Notes under the pieces: generated by a model | Databases searched by the model: none | Seen by the model: the letters and a program-made list of their open reading frames with translations, nothing else | What the model was told of the DNA's origin: nothing | In this document: positions 22,636 through 34,293 of the stretch, one piece after another | How positions within the stretch are numbered: position 1 is the stretch's first letter | How the letters are laid out: each line of letters begins with the position of its first letter | Source: Liolophura sinensis | Lineage: Eukaryota; Mollusca; Polyplacophora; Chitonida; Chitonidae | Assembly (NCBI RefSeq): GCF_032854445.1 | Contig: NC_088302.1 | Span: 22,269,788-22,333,787, forward strand | Direction of reading: 5' to 3' | DNA length: 64,000 nucleotides | Position numbers and translations under genes: made by a program

Positions 22636-24629
22636 CTAGAGCTTTCAAGTATTAATGAGTAAATAATTCAGAACTTAGCTTTCAAAGACTTAATAGAAGT
22701 GCCATATGATCATAACAGGTAAGTTAAACAAGTTAAGGTGTTGGACATGGTTATTACCCCAATTATATAATAGACATGTTACATGTGTGTCCACATGTAT
22801 ACACAGCGACCTGTACACGTACATGTAGGTCAAGGTAGGTTGAAGTTGAGAGGTCAGCCTGACAGTCAGACCATAATGCATGTAACGTTTAAGCATGGCA
22901 TCTACAAACCAAGTGACATCATGCTAACAATGATTGCAATATAGTCAATACTAGAGAGGCCAAGGGTCACAGGGTTACCGGTAACCTGTTTAAGAGAGGC
23001 ATCTAAACATAATGTCGAGTACGTTGCCAGGCTAATAAGGGGCCAGGCTCGCATTAGAAATTTAGATGACTCAGTGTATCCACATGATGGGTACAAATGC
23101 ATTTTATGATGCCAGGTCATATCTCATATATAACAAGACATGCTGGTCTATGCCAGCTGACCTTCACCTCCAACCCAAACATAACATTCTTAAATTACTC
23201 TTTCGATCATTTACCATACAGGTTACAAGTCAATAGTGCAGGCTAATGTATGCAATAATAATCTGAGTGGTACATTTTTATGCTAGGGGCTGTATACATA
23301 TTGTACAACCCAGAACGGTTACCGCATGAGGAACAATGATACGGGTCACGCATGATAACCACATGTATGTGATGCATGTGACATGTCATTGTATGGTATG
23401 TGCTGGTAAACCCTTGTTCTTAAGGTAGTCAAAATGTCAAATTACGCATTTAGACAGAATAAAAAATTATGACGGAAACATTTAAACATGACAACCATTT
23501 ATCAATGAGATATATGTATGCAATTCCTCATAAGGGAACAATAATTGACCAGGTTTTCATCAGTCAAACGAAATAACATCAACATGCTTGTCAGACAGGG
23601 GATTTTGATAATATCTATAAACTAAGCACAATATTACCACGCGATAGCCTATATGCATATTAACTGTATATACAAAATTAATATCTATATATATGTATCT
23701 ATAAACAATAATAACAAATGCTTACTGACTGGCCATAGAGAACATGTACACTGGACTCAAAATGTCAAAGTCCAAAAGTATGATAAATTCCAGTATATGT
23801 GCATCTGTAGTGATATGTAATTTTTGAGGATCGTGTTGTGTTAGGACAATCACTGAGGCATGACTAAATACAAAAATTCAGAACAGTTACAAGTGGTTGC
23901 TGTTGTACTGAGTTTTCATTTGGCCTGTGTACTGCTGGTGCAGCCATCTTGTTTAGCCACTTGATAAAGGCTGGGCTGATAGGATGAGATTAACCAGCAG
24001 GGGTCATCAGGGGCAACAGATGCCAAGGAGAAGTTAATCCATTCCAGATGTGCTGCCACCTTGCTTACATACACTGGGGTAATACACATGTCTGTAGCTA
24101 CTGGAGGCTGGCATGGTCAGCTCAAACAAAGGAATTAGGCTTGACCATGTGTTAACCAGTGTAAGAGGAACTACCTGCTTTGGAAGTTAGGAGGTCAAGT
24201 TAAGTTTAGGCAAAAGCTAGTAGTTGATACATATAATCCTTAAATTCCAGATTAATTTCAGTAAACAGTGGTCACTTTTTAAAACTAGTGACCTTAAGTG
24301 GGTTAATAGTTCCAGTGTGGACGTTTACCCCAAACTAACACAGCTAACCAAATATTTTCACTGTAAACAGGTTGATGGGAGAAGCGGTTATCCCACCTGT
24401 TTCTTAGTGTAAATTCCTGAAATCTATTCAGCCAGTCCTTTTAGAATGTATGTATTTCTATGCAGAGATCACACTAACTTGTGAATGGCTACCCAAAGTA
24501 ATAACTTAAATTACTCAAAAAGATGTGCATAATATATCCTATATGGCACAGTCAGATAAGTGCATATGTAACAACAATTACACATATCAGTTTATGGGAG
24601 TATTCAGAGACCACAAGGGTTAAATTCGT
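22636..24629. other. Intergenic, nothing recognised
   Basis: This stretch lies between the two copies of the segmental duplication. No coding exon or repeat family is recognised. Confidence 0.4.
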
Positions 24630-25413
24630 ACCTGGGTGAAATGTATGAATGAAGACTGGCTGTGATCTTGGCAATCACGTCTTGACTGCTCGGCTGTCTT
24701 GGAGGGAATGGGGCTAAAACAAAGGGCCGCATGGCAAGGCTGGGGTGTGGAGGTCATGTGACCTCCCACCCCCTCTCAGGCCATGGGCACTCCCCCACAA
24801 GCATAAGGCTTGGTTACTGATGTGACTAGCTTACTGGTGAACACCCAGAGGAGATCTGGCTTGGAGATTTGGGCAGATCTGACCTGGGGGTTTACAATAA
24901 GTTTGAGATCAAGCGACCCAAACGTTTCAGGGCGGTCTCCCCTACAGCCAGGTTAGAGACTATTATAAGTCTACCTCTGGAACTGTGCTAGGCTTGCGTA
25001 CACGATCTAAAGGGCTGTATCATACAGTGAAAATAAAAGGCGTGGCCGAGAGGGGCTTCGGGTGCATACAGTTCCTCCATCGTGCATTATTTGATTGGTG
25101 TTTTACGCCCTACTCAAGAATATTTCACTTATACGACGGCGGCCAGCATTATGGTGGGAGGAAACCGGGCAGCGCCTGGAGGAAACCCACGACCATCCGC
25201 ATATTGCTGGCAGACCTTCCCACGTACGGACGGAGAGGAAGGCAGCATGAGCTGGACTTGAACTCACAGCGACCGCATTAGTGAGAGGCTCCTGGGTCAT
25301 TACGCTGCGCTAGTGCGCTAACCAACTGAGCCACGGAGCTGTCTGTAGGCCATAACAAGGGACCTGCACAGGACTACAGTCAAACATAGCAGTGACTCAG
25401 TTATTTTCAGCAT
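24630..25413. repeat. Segmental duplication, copy 2 (rearranged)
   Basis: It carries blocks C, A and B in that order, whereas copy 1 has A, B, C. The SINE head joins block B directly at about 25338, so about 230 bases present in copy 1 (21999-22231) are missing. The first exon next to block A in copy 1 is absent here. Confidence 0.85.
25089..25341 (-). mobile_element. SINE-A, complete
   Basis: Full core and tRNA head, in the same context as the copy at 21749 (preceded by 'CCATCGTGCATTATTTGATT' in both). Confidence 0.92.
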
Positions 25414-25934
25414 GATGGCAAGTCTCATGGAATTCCACACGACCTCCCTATGGAGTGTCCTGAAAATCTGTAATCTGTAGTCAAAATGATTTCATCTTCC
25501 ATTTTCTGCCATTTTGGACTAGAACAAGGCATTTGGTATTCACATGAGTTTCCACCTGGGTGAAGCCAAAGAAAGAGTCACATATAAAAAAAAAAAAAAA
25601 GAAAAAGCCACGGTAGCTGGCACACGGGGCATACACATTCGTCAGTGACGCACGCCTGCATGAGCACGTCTTGGCAAGATTTGTTATTGTGTCCCGAACA
25701 TGTCAGCGAGTCTGTTTTACACTGGACAAGGCATTCTTATGGATGTACAACTTCTTGGTTTATTTAACACAACGTTTCGATGCAGATACTAGCATCGTTA
25801 TCAAGTGAATGACATCAAAATTACTACTGCGCTTATATATAGCAAGAGAAGCAAATGTCAACAGATAAAACAAAAAGAGGGTAAACAGTCCTCAGGGGAT
25901 TAAGGTGTCCTGGGGGTGGGTGTTGGGGTACTGA

Positions 25935-26193
25935 CTAGGCTCGGTGGGGTTCCTGAGCGGTTTGGAGGATTAGCAGATCATAAGCTGAGGGGAGGTAGAT
26001 GCCGTGATCTCTGTTTAGGCTGGGCTTTAATCTCTTAATCTGGATGGCTTCCTGTAGTTTTCGTTTCTTCCAATGGGGCTGATTCATGTTCAGTGTCCTG
26101 ACTGTATTCCAGTTGATGTTGTGGGATGGGTTTTCATGTATGTAGTCAGATATGGCAGATTTGGAGTCAAGTTTCTGTACTGATGAAGAAATT
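25935..26193 (-). pseudogene. Inverted Penelope GIY-YIG endonuclease C-terminus
   Basis: The minus strand reads 'SKSAISDYIHENPSHNINW', 'HWKKRKLQEAIQIKRLKPSL' and 'NRDHGIYLPSAYDLL', the typical end of a Penelope endonuclease domain. It sits in the inverted left terminal copy and extends further into the domain than the right-hand copy (27312-27449) does. Confidence 0.8.
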
Positions 26194-26243
26194 GTACATC
26201 CATAAGAATGCCTTGTCCAGTGTATCCCCTCACCGACTTCTAA

Positions 26244-27449
26244 ATGCCACTTAAGCAAGCTATTCGTCATCAGCATGGAGATGCGGCAATCCAGGACATC
26301 AACCGCTTGAATAACTTAGAGAAGAAATACCTGAAATGCTCCAACCACCTAACATTCCTGATGAAATGCAGAGACCAAGGCATCATACCCAAAGGCCTTC
26401 GGTTGAGATCCCCAGTCCATTCTCAATCAGCACACAAAATCCTTCAACAGGCTAGCAGACTCTTGGTTAAAGAGCGAATCCGACACCACAGGAAAACTAA
26501 AACACACAGCCTGGCTATAATTGTCGATCAACAGGACAAAATCCAGTCTATCCTACAGCCCGAAGAGTATGCCCAGCTCCGCCAAGCACAGACCGAGTCA
26601 AACAGACAGCTCAACTCGAAAATCAAATCCAGCCAACAACAAAAGTTCAACAACCTTACGCAAAGTACACGAGAGCCAGCCCACCGACACCAGTCCGAGC
26701 CCGTGAGAACCCAGTACATCAACAAGATTGTGGTGAACCTAAGCACTAAAGCACTCACTCCCCACCAACTTAGTCTACTGGCAAAGGGATTGAATTTTGT
26801 CCCAACCACCAAAACCATACCCAAGGATGACTTCATCGTAGACATCGAAGAAGGCCTTCAACAACTAGCACCCGGGGGCCACATCGACTACCTCCGCCAC
26901 CAGATAGCATCCCTACTGGATAAAGCACAACCCCAACGAACCAACCTAACTAAAGAAGAAAGCAGAGCCCTTGTCGAACTGAAGAAAGACAAATTTTAAC
27001 CATAGCACCAACTGATAAAGGAAAAGCCGCAGCCATTCTTGACAAAACAGATTTTAACAAACTGGTAGACAACTTACTAACAGACCAGTCCACATACCGA
27101 ACCCTGAAAACTGACCCCACCAACAAGTTTGACCGGCAACACAGATCCCTCCTGAACCAACTCAAAACCAGTGGTGAGATCACACCTGAAATCCAACGAA
27201 AGTTAACAGTGCAACACCCCCGTGCACCGTATGCCCGTGCAACCATCAAAATCCACAAGGACCCTGTAAAAGCCAGGTTACTGATATGCTCCAGAGGAAC
27301 TGTCTGGAACCCATTGGAAGAAACGAAAACTACAGGAAGCCATCCAGATTAAGAGATTAAAGCCCAGCCTAAACAGAGATCACGGCATCTACCTCCCCTC
27401 AGCTTATGATCTGCTAATCCTCCAAACCGCTCAGGAACCCCACCGAGCC
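26244..27449 (+). pseudogene. Penelope-like ORF, frameshifted and internally deleted
   Basis: The open frame 26244-26999 encodes the N-terminal region: 'KYLKCSNHLTFLMKCRDQGI' (about 30-50) and 'VNLSTKALTPHQLSLLAKGL' followed by 'FVPTTKTIP' (about 180-205), both conserved ahead of the Penelope reverse transcriptase. After 'ELKKDKF' a one-base frameshift at about 26994 leads into 'LTIAPTDKGKAAAILDKTDF', the first RT motif, and on to 'YARATIKIHKD'. At about 27310 the frame jumps to 'HWKKRKLQEAIQIKRLKPSL' and ends in a stop at 27447-27449, so the palm with its catalytic aspartates is deleted. Such an element could only have moved in trans, if at all. Confidence 0.85.
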
Positions 27450-27578
27450 TAGTCAGTACCCCAACACCCACCCCAGGACACCTTAATCCCCTGAGGACTG
27501 TTTACCCTCTTTTTGTTTTATCTGTTGACATTTGCTTCTCTTGCTATATATAAGCGCAGTAGTAATTTTGATGTCATT

Positions 27579-27625
27579 CACTTGATAACGATGCTAGTAT
27601 CTGTATCGAAACGTTGTGTTAAATA
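27579..27625 (+). ncRNA. Hammerhead-ribozyme-like motif in pLTR (candidate)
   Basis: The sequence TTGATAA, a 5-bp stem II (GATGC with GTATC), then GAAA, a possible 2-bp stem III (AC/GT) and an unpaired T follow the hammerhead core order. Compared with the canonical CTGATGA, positions 3 and 8 change together from C-G to T-A. The inverted left copy (about 25770-25810) has a perfect stem II (GATGC/GCATC). No local stem I is evident, which weakens the call. Hammerhead motifs are known in Penelope-like elements. Confidence 0.35.
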
Positions 27626-27811
27626 AACCAAGAAGTTGTACATCCATAAGAATGCCTTGTCCAGTGTATCCCCTCACCGACTTCTAAATGCCACTTAAGC
27701 AAGAGTCTGTTTTATACCAGCCCACTAAAACTGTATCGATTAGCTCACCTGCTCTACAAACGAGATTAGTAGAGGAACGTTATTTCGATCATGTCTTGTC
27801 AAAACAGCCAT

Positions 27812-27820
27812 GGGCTGAAG
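27812..27820. repeat. Target-site duplication, left
   Basis: GGGCTGAAG, identical to 36920-36928 and in the same orientation. Confidence 0.8.
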
Positions 27821-27895
27821 TACGCGCATAATATCAGCGGGTATGCCTCAGCAGGCTTTCACCTCACCCACTGGTAAAGGTAGCAGCATTTCTCG
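27821..27895 (+). repeat. Left terminal inverted repeat
   Basis: Matches the reverse complement of 36845-36919 with about nine substitutions over the first 70 positions. Confidence 0.85.
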
Positions 27896-28029
27896 TTCTT
27901 GAACCTCGTGGCCCAATTATCAAAGAGCCAGTCAAATGGCCGAAATGCCCCAGAGAAAGGGAAAATCCTTACACAAAATGTTATTGGATGGTTTAGTCAC
28001 GTGTTGAACTAACGACTCGCACAACATAG

Positions 28030-29916
28030 CCGACTTAGGATCTTACCAGCTGGAGTCAGGAGTTGTAGAAGAGATTGAACAATTTTTCAACATTAGTGAA
28101 TTGAAAGCCTTTCAGAAAAACTGTTCTTGCATATACAGCGGTACTGAAAAGTGATAGTCTAGTGTGTGTACCGACTGGCAGTCGGAAGTCATTGTGTTGT
28201 GAAGCGCTACCTACCATATATGATAGGCGATGGGCCAAACATGAAAACACAACCACAACAACGGACCAATCTGTTCATCCAACGTATCAGAGATCAGTAA
28301 TTCTCATAATATCCCTACTTGTCAACTTTTTAAACATGCAGGTGGATAGACTTACTTCCAGTGGATTTTCGGCCGTAAGTGTGGTGGGGAATTTGGACAG
28401 AGATGTCAAGAAGAACTTGGAAAACTGTCACTACAGGTAAAAACTATTAATGATTAGGCTACATTAATTGAAGCATTAATAGTTGAGATGAGATATGTAC
28501 ATGTAATCGTTCAGTAACCCATATCCAGTTGGACCCAGACGCTAGAAATCTCTCAGTGCATGTTCTATGGGGGGGGGGGGGGGGAATGAGTATTCGAGCA
28601 GATCGAGGTAGCTTTATCAAATTTTATACTGTTATATATGTATATTTTTATACACTGTGTATTATGGGGCCGCTATAACCGTGTTAACAGCTAGGTATAA
28701 ATTGATTCCAATAAATACCAACCTACCTTAAATTAATGACTGAGTTCCCTGCGTGACATAAGCATATTTGATTATAAACTCATAATGCTTATAACTCATC
28801 ATACATTGTTCTTCTGCATTGTATATATCATGGTGTTAAGGTATCGAACCTCATTTATCAAGATCCAAGATAAATATATGCAGTTGAGTTTTATTTCGGA
28901 TCAACTTCTCAGACCATGCATTAAATTAGGGTGCCTGGTTCAACATTACTTAGTACTTTGCTGTTTAGGGAAATTGCTGACTTACACTGTTTGTGTTTAT
29001 GTTACAGATATTTGGTAGGGAACCTAGAAAGTTTCCTTGACTCCGAGTTCATCAGCAGCCTTTTCAAATCTGGTGTCTATCAGAAGAGCGTTGCAGCATT
29101 AGTTTTTCATGAAGGTCATACAGCTGTGTCCTGGTAAGAATCAGCTTTTATTTTATGCGCTCCGATTAACATAATGAATGATAAAGTTCAGTGAGGACTA
29201 TGCTGTTATTTAAAAAATTATTTATTGGTCCAGTATGTCTTCCTGCATGAAAAATACTACCTTGTTTACAGCTAGCAAGGCTGGGTTAATGTTGATGAAG
29301 TAAAGCTATTGAAAGCAATGATTTATCAGAATTATTCATAATGTTGTGATATGAATAATTTTTATTTTCATGTATTTGTTTTTTTCATGTTCTTATTTAT
29401 GTATGCAATTGCTTATGATTTCTTTCTTTTTTTCATGAAGGGGACTTTCTTCAGATGGTAAAAAGGCATTTAGAAGCTTCTTCTCAAGAGTTGGGGATTT
29501 GTGAGCAAAATTTCCTGAGGTTCCAGTCATGTGCCTTACTGCGACAGCCAGCAAAGCCAGCAATATCTTGAATCACCACACCGCCCCAACATAAGGCTGT
29601 GTGTGAAAAAAATTAAGACAGGTTATGAAGCAGTACAATGGCTTGTCGAAGGAATTCTCAGGTATGGAAATAGATGTACATATCCGAAGACGATAGTTTA
29701 TTGCAGGAGTATCCGAGAATGCTCTGAATTATGCATTGTGTGTGGAACATCTTGGTAAAAACCCAAACAATGCCAGATGTCAAAACTAGTATTGTTGATC
29801 GGTTTTTACGCATCACCGGACAACTAGTTGTTGTCTTTGCTAGCAAGATTCTTGGGATGGGAATCAGTGTAAGAAGTTCCCATATACATGTAGTGCATTA
29901 TGGTCCTGCAGGATGA
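28030..29916 (+). pseudogene. RecQ-like SF2 helicase pseudogene
   Basis: Three exon-like blocks joined by good splice sites carry RecQ motifs in order. Block 1 (28030-28436, donor GTAAAA) has the Walker A equivalent PTGSRKS at 28171-28191, with Arg where the invariant Gly should be. Block 2 (29008-29133, acceptor TTACAG, donor GTAAGA) has 'NLESFLDSEF' and the DEAH-box equivalent FHEGH, in which Asp is His and Ala is Gly. Block 3 (from 29441) has 'VMCLTATASK' (motif III), 'KTIVYCRSIRECSEL' (motif IV region) and 'VVVFASKILGMGISV' with 'HVVHYGPAG' (motifs V-VI) in different frames. There is a frameshift near 28105, an in-frame TGA at 29502-29504 and further shifts after 29570. Both ATPase motifs are altered, so it is dead. 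No ATG was identified. Confidence 0.78.
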
Positions 29917-30040
29917 AAATCACACTGTAACAGTTTGGGATAACAAAATCGCTAGCCTACACATACTGAAGTCACACATTGAGACCGATATTATCATTGA
30001 ACATAATAAAAAGGATATTATACTTCCTATGATGTGGACT

Positions 30041-30306
30041 GGGCCTCCGTGGCTCAGTCGGTTAGCTCGCTAGCGCAGCGTGATGACCCAGGAGCCTCTC
30101 ACCAATGCGGTCGCTGTGAGTTCAAGTCCAGCTCATGCTGGCTTCCTCTCCGGCCGTAAGTAGGAAGGTCCTCCAGCAACCTGCGGATGGTCGTGGGTTT
30201 CCCCCGGGCTGTGCCCGGTTTCCACCGACCATAATGCTGGCCGCCGTCGTATCAGTGAAATATTCTTGAGTACAACGTAAAACACCAATCAAATAAATAA
30301 ATAAAT
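30041..30306 (+). mobile_element. SINE-A, complete, nested
   Basis: The best-preserved plus-strand copy. The tRNA head 'GGGCCTCCGTGGCTCAGTCG' contains the A box, 'GCTGTGAGTTCAAGTCC' the B box, and the tail is 'CCAATCAAATAAATAAATAA'. It lies between the two genes of the 9.1-kb element. Confidence 0.93.
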
Positions 30307-30810
30307 CATAGCAATGTACGTGCAGTAGTAGGTCAAAACAGATACACATAACATCTGTGGTATGTTGCAGAATGATGACATAGCATAGGATCATATGTTT
30401 AATAAAAATATAAAAAAAAATTCTTCATTTATAGAGATACACCTTGTGTCCTCTGCACAAAATATGTGCCACACTTAAGCACATGTAATGTGGAAAAACA
30501 TAATCACTTCTGACAACCCAACACAAACTATTTCAAGTAACACATTGGGACCTTCAACAGTATTACAAATATGCTGTACTGTACATAAGAAAAAACATGA
30601 AAATGAAGTGAATATCATTTCACTAATGTGAAGCATATGTTATACAGCCTATACAAGTGGCGTATAAGAAACTTGAACACACCATTAGATGACAATCTGA
30701 CATGAAAGGTTAATGACAAGTGGAACATATGTGGCCAACATGTCAAGAATGTGCAGAGGACATGTGACATATCATAATTTCACTGGCTTTATGTCCACTG
30801 TCTTATCATA
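30307..30810. other. Non-coding, between the two element genes
   Basis: AT-rich with no coding signal. It lies downstream of the DUF6589 stop codon at 30811. Confidence 0.5.
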
Positions 30811-33800
30811 TTAAAACTGCATATCTCTGGCTGCCCTTGTTTTTTGGTTATGCAGCCAACCATTGAATTTCATCAAGTCCACTGAGCTTAGCAAGTCATT
30901 TGGAAAGTTTGGGAAGTTAGCATGCTCAGCTGTTGCTTGGTGTTGAATATTCTCCATGTTAAGCAGAGCAGAAGACATCGCGGTCACGTCTTCAGTTTTA
31001 TGTTGTGTGTAGTCTGCATGCCTGCCACTGACAAAGGAACTCATCTCATCCAGAAGGGACTGAACCATGCCCAAACACTTGCATGCCTGACGAACAGCTT
31101 CATAGGACACATTGGTGCCTTGGGCTCGCATCATCTCTTTAACTTTATGCACGTGGGTCTCCACCAAACTGTCATTTGCAATACAGCTATGTATACTGCC
31201 AACAACATTCACAGACATGTTCCAACCATAGGCATACCTCTCATATTCTAAAAGAAGGCCAAGGTCATACGCCAACATACGCCACACCCACGATCGATAT
31301 TTGAAGTGTACGCTTTGGTCGAAGTACAACAGCAGGAATTTGAAATTTCTGAACAACCTGTTCCCATCACCCATCTTATAGGCATCCCTGATTTCACGAA
31401 GCAGAAGGGCAACTTTCATGAAAGATACTGCGTAATTGTGCAGACCATCATAGCGCTCATCCGACTCCATCATTACAGCAACTGTCACACCCTCTACTAC
31501 AATGCCATGTCTTCTTTATGTGGCGCTTCATCCCGAAAAACTGTAAGATTTCCCACAGTTAGTTACAATACAAAAGAATTTTCCTGTTTCTTTCTGCTGT
31601 TTCTCTCCATCTTCATCTATGCTCTGAAGATTTTTGCTGAGTGTTAGTGGTTGTCCATGGAGGACATTATGTCCGCAATGTTTGTGGCCATCTTTGTTGA
31701 AGATGACAATGCTACATCTCTATCTGTTTCATCAATCCCCAGAAGAAAGTTGTTTTTTGTGTTCTTCTCATTAAGATGATTCATTCTGAGGTAGTCCAAG
31801 CAGAAAGCAACTATATGTGAGTCCAACACATCATCAATAAGGTTTTTGGCCTGATTATAGCCATTTGTCATGTCCAGTGTGATATTTCTCCTGTCCACCA
31901 GTGTTTTCAAATGGTATAATGTCTCTCACACTTGTGGAACTGTAGAAGGTCTCCAGAATGTAGAGGCATGTATTCATGCACAAATGTAACCCTTCAGTTC
32001 TGTGCAAGATTCCCATCAGCATTGATGAAGAGTTGATCCCATTTGCCATATTTAGTTGTGCAGAATGAGCCCTTTCGTTTGTCAACTGGTCTCCTTCGAA
32101 AACCATCCTCTCTGTGACATTCTCTCCAAGTGCTTCGGGCACAACCGGAACATACTGTTCATAGATGTGATTTAGAATGTCAATCATGTCTGTGTTTATG
32201 TTCTCATTCTTTTCCAGAATATCAAGAAGAACATTATCTGTCTTCTTTGCCATTTCTGTCACATGTGGATGGGGAATGCACTTTGGAACAAAGTCCCAGA
32301 ATTGTTTCAAGCAAGTGGCAAATTGTGTCATAACTTCCAAAACATGAAATATATAGTTGTCTCAGAGTTCCTGGTGCTCTTTAGGTGAAGGCATGAACTC
32401 TGTGTTGTGCACTTCTCTGATATCTCTCCTGGGCTGGGTTTGGTCAAGCGAATCCTGTGGAATTATCCGCAGAGGTGCAGCATCTAGTAAAAACCAGTGA
32501 ATGTCTTCAGGTCGCTTTGTCAATGTCTGATGAAAAGGTTTGTGACTATAATCTAGGTTGTCTCCATGTATATCCCAACTCACAAAACTTGGTATTTTGC
32601 TCGGGTCTTTCTTGAAAACACCCAGGCCCAACAGGTGTTTGATGATGTAGAAGTTAGTGGAACAGATAGGTGAAGTGATGCACAGAACAGATGAAATGGC
32701 TGCAACAACAATGTTTTCCTTCTGACTTGAAATTCTGTCTGAATCCAAGCATCATGATACTTTTCATTTGCTTTTCTTTGTTTGTAAATTGTCTGGGTTG
32801 AGACAAATTCCACATTTGGACAGGCTTGTTATAGTTTTGTTCCTTGCTCCACCAAAGTCCAGCAGCAAGCCTACTGCATGTTGGAAAGCAGACAGCTGTT
32901 AAACAGGAGTATAGATCCAGTGGCAACTGTAGGCATCCTTTCTTTCCTGCTGAGCTTGGCCTGACTTCCTAACGGACAATGGATATGCAGAATTCTGATG
33001 CCATTCCTCCAGAATTTCCAAAAGTTCAAATTTGTTGAGGTGCTGGGGTGAGGTGTCTCTTAAAAGAGAACGTCTAAGAGTTGAGCCGAGATATATACAC
33101 TGGTTGTCCAGTTAGTATCTTCTCTTCCAGTAATTGCCTACAAGTACAGATAGCAAAGATTTAATATAAATTGTTCAATATTTATTAAATATTACACCTG
33201 AAATAACGTTACTGAAACTGGAAGAGGCGATTTTCATATTCAAATGATCACGAACACTGGAAAAATATGCCATGTTCTTCACACCAGTTAACTTCAGAGA
33301 TGTAAATTTAGGCTCTCTAATTAAGGGACATGTGCTTTATTAACAGACATCACATTTCTTTGCTAGCTTGAACTCTGGAACAGTTGACTCAAGCAACTCT
33401 ATTAGGTTATCTCCAAATTTTGGGTATCAGATAAAGTAGACCAAAGTATGATAAAACATTTAACACTGATCTAATTACAAGAAGTGGTGGTGTTACTGTG
33501 CATTTAACAAGGCTGAATCTGTTACACATTTGTGCTGATCAATATGGTTACTTTTGAAAAAAAAAACAACAATTGTTTGGTTGTTTTCTTTTGTGTCATC
33601 ATTTGAAGCACAAAAATCCTATCAGATGCATATAAAAGCATTACATTAGCATTATATACCTTCGTATTAAAGAACTCATGTGCAGTATATGGAGCTAAAA
33701 GGATCTGGAGTTGGGAAGATGGTTTTATACTTTCAGAAATCTTTGGAATGAAAATACCTGATAAACAGTTATTGATCTTAAACAGAAGGAGAACGCACAT

Positions 33801-34293
33801 GCACCAGTTATATCTCTTACATGTAAGCTATTAATACCTGATTTCCGAATTGCGGTATACAGCATTTGCCGCTTGTGTTGTCCCTTCCTTTCCACCCCTC
33901 ACAATGCCTCTACAGATTGCCACTGTTTCCTCCTCAGATTCGGCAATGTGTTTTCTCCTGCTGTCCAAATCTGACCATTACCTATGGAACATAATAACAA
34001 ATGTCAACACATTAGAAAAAGATCATAGAAAAAAAATATATCTACAATCAAGAAAATGTACAGAGCAAGTCAACAGACATGATATTACAAACAAAATAAA
34101 AAACAACATATGTGCTAGACCAACAATAGTGTGGTATAAGCAGATTTACCTTAGCAACGGAGTTAAACTCTTTTGTTGATCTGCCACATGGATGTTGTAA
34201 AAGTTACGCACTGCCCAATGGCTCAGTCATCTGATGGACAGCCAGCTGGTCTTCATACAGTATAAATATTTGTTATTAGGAAAACATCATTGC

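Larger units (their letters stand above)
25720..27702 (+). mobile_element. Penelope-like element, internally deleted, with target duplication
   Basis: A perfect 12-bp direct repeat (GAGTCTGTTTTA) flanks the element at 25708-25719 and 27703-27714. The left part (25720-26193) is an inverted copy of the element's 3' region. A direct repeat of about 68 bases ('TGTACATCCATAAGAATGCC' to 'GCCACTTAAGCAAG') lies at 26194-26261 and 27636-27702. This mixture of inverted and direct terminal copies is characteristic of Penelope pLTRs. Between them are the N-terminal coding region and the start of the reverse transcriptase, fused directly to the end of the GIY-YIG domain. Most of the reverse transcriptase is missing, so the copy is non-autonomous. 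Confidence 0.88.

Noticed and set aside
30041-30120. tRNA-like sequence with A and B boxes
   Set aside because: It is continuous with the SINE-A body and tail and recurs with them at other sites, so it is a SINE head and not a tRNA gene. The same applies to 2630-2687, 42043-42101 and 52655-52725.
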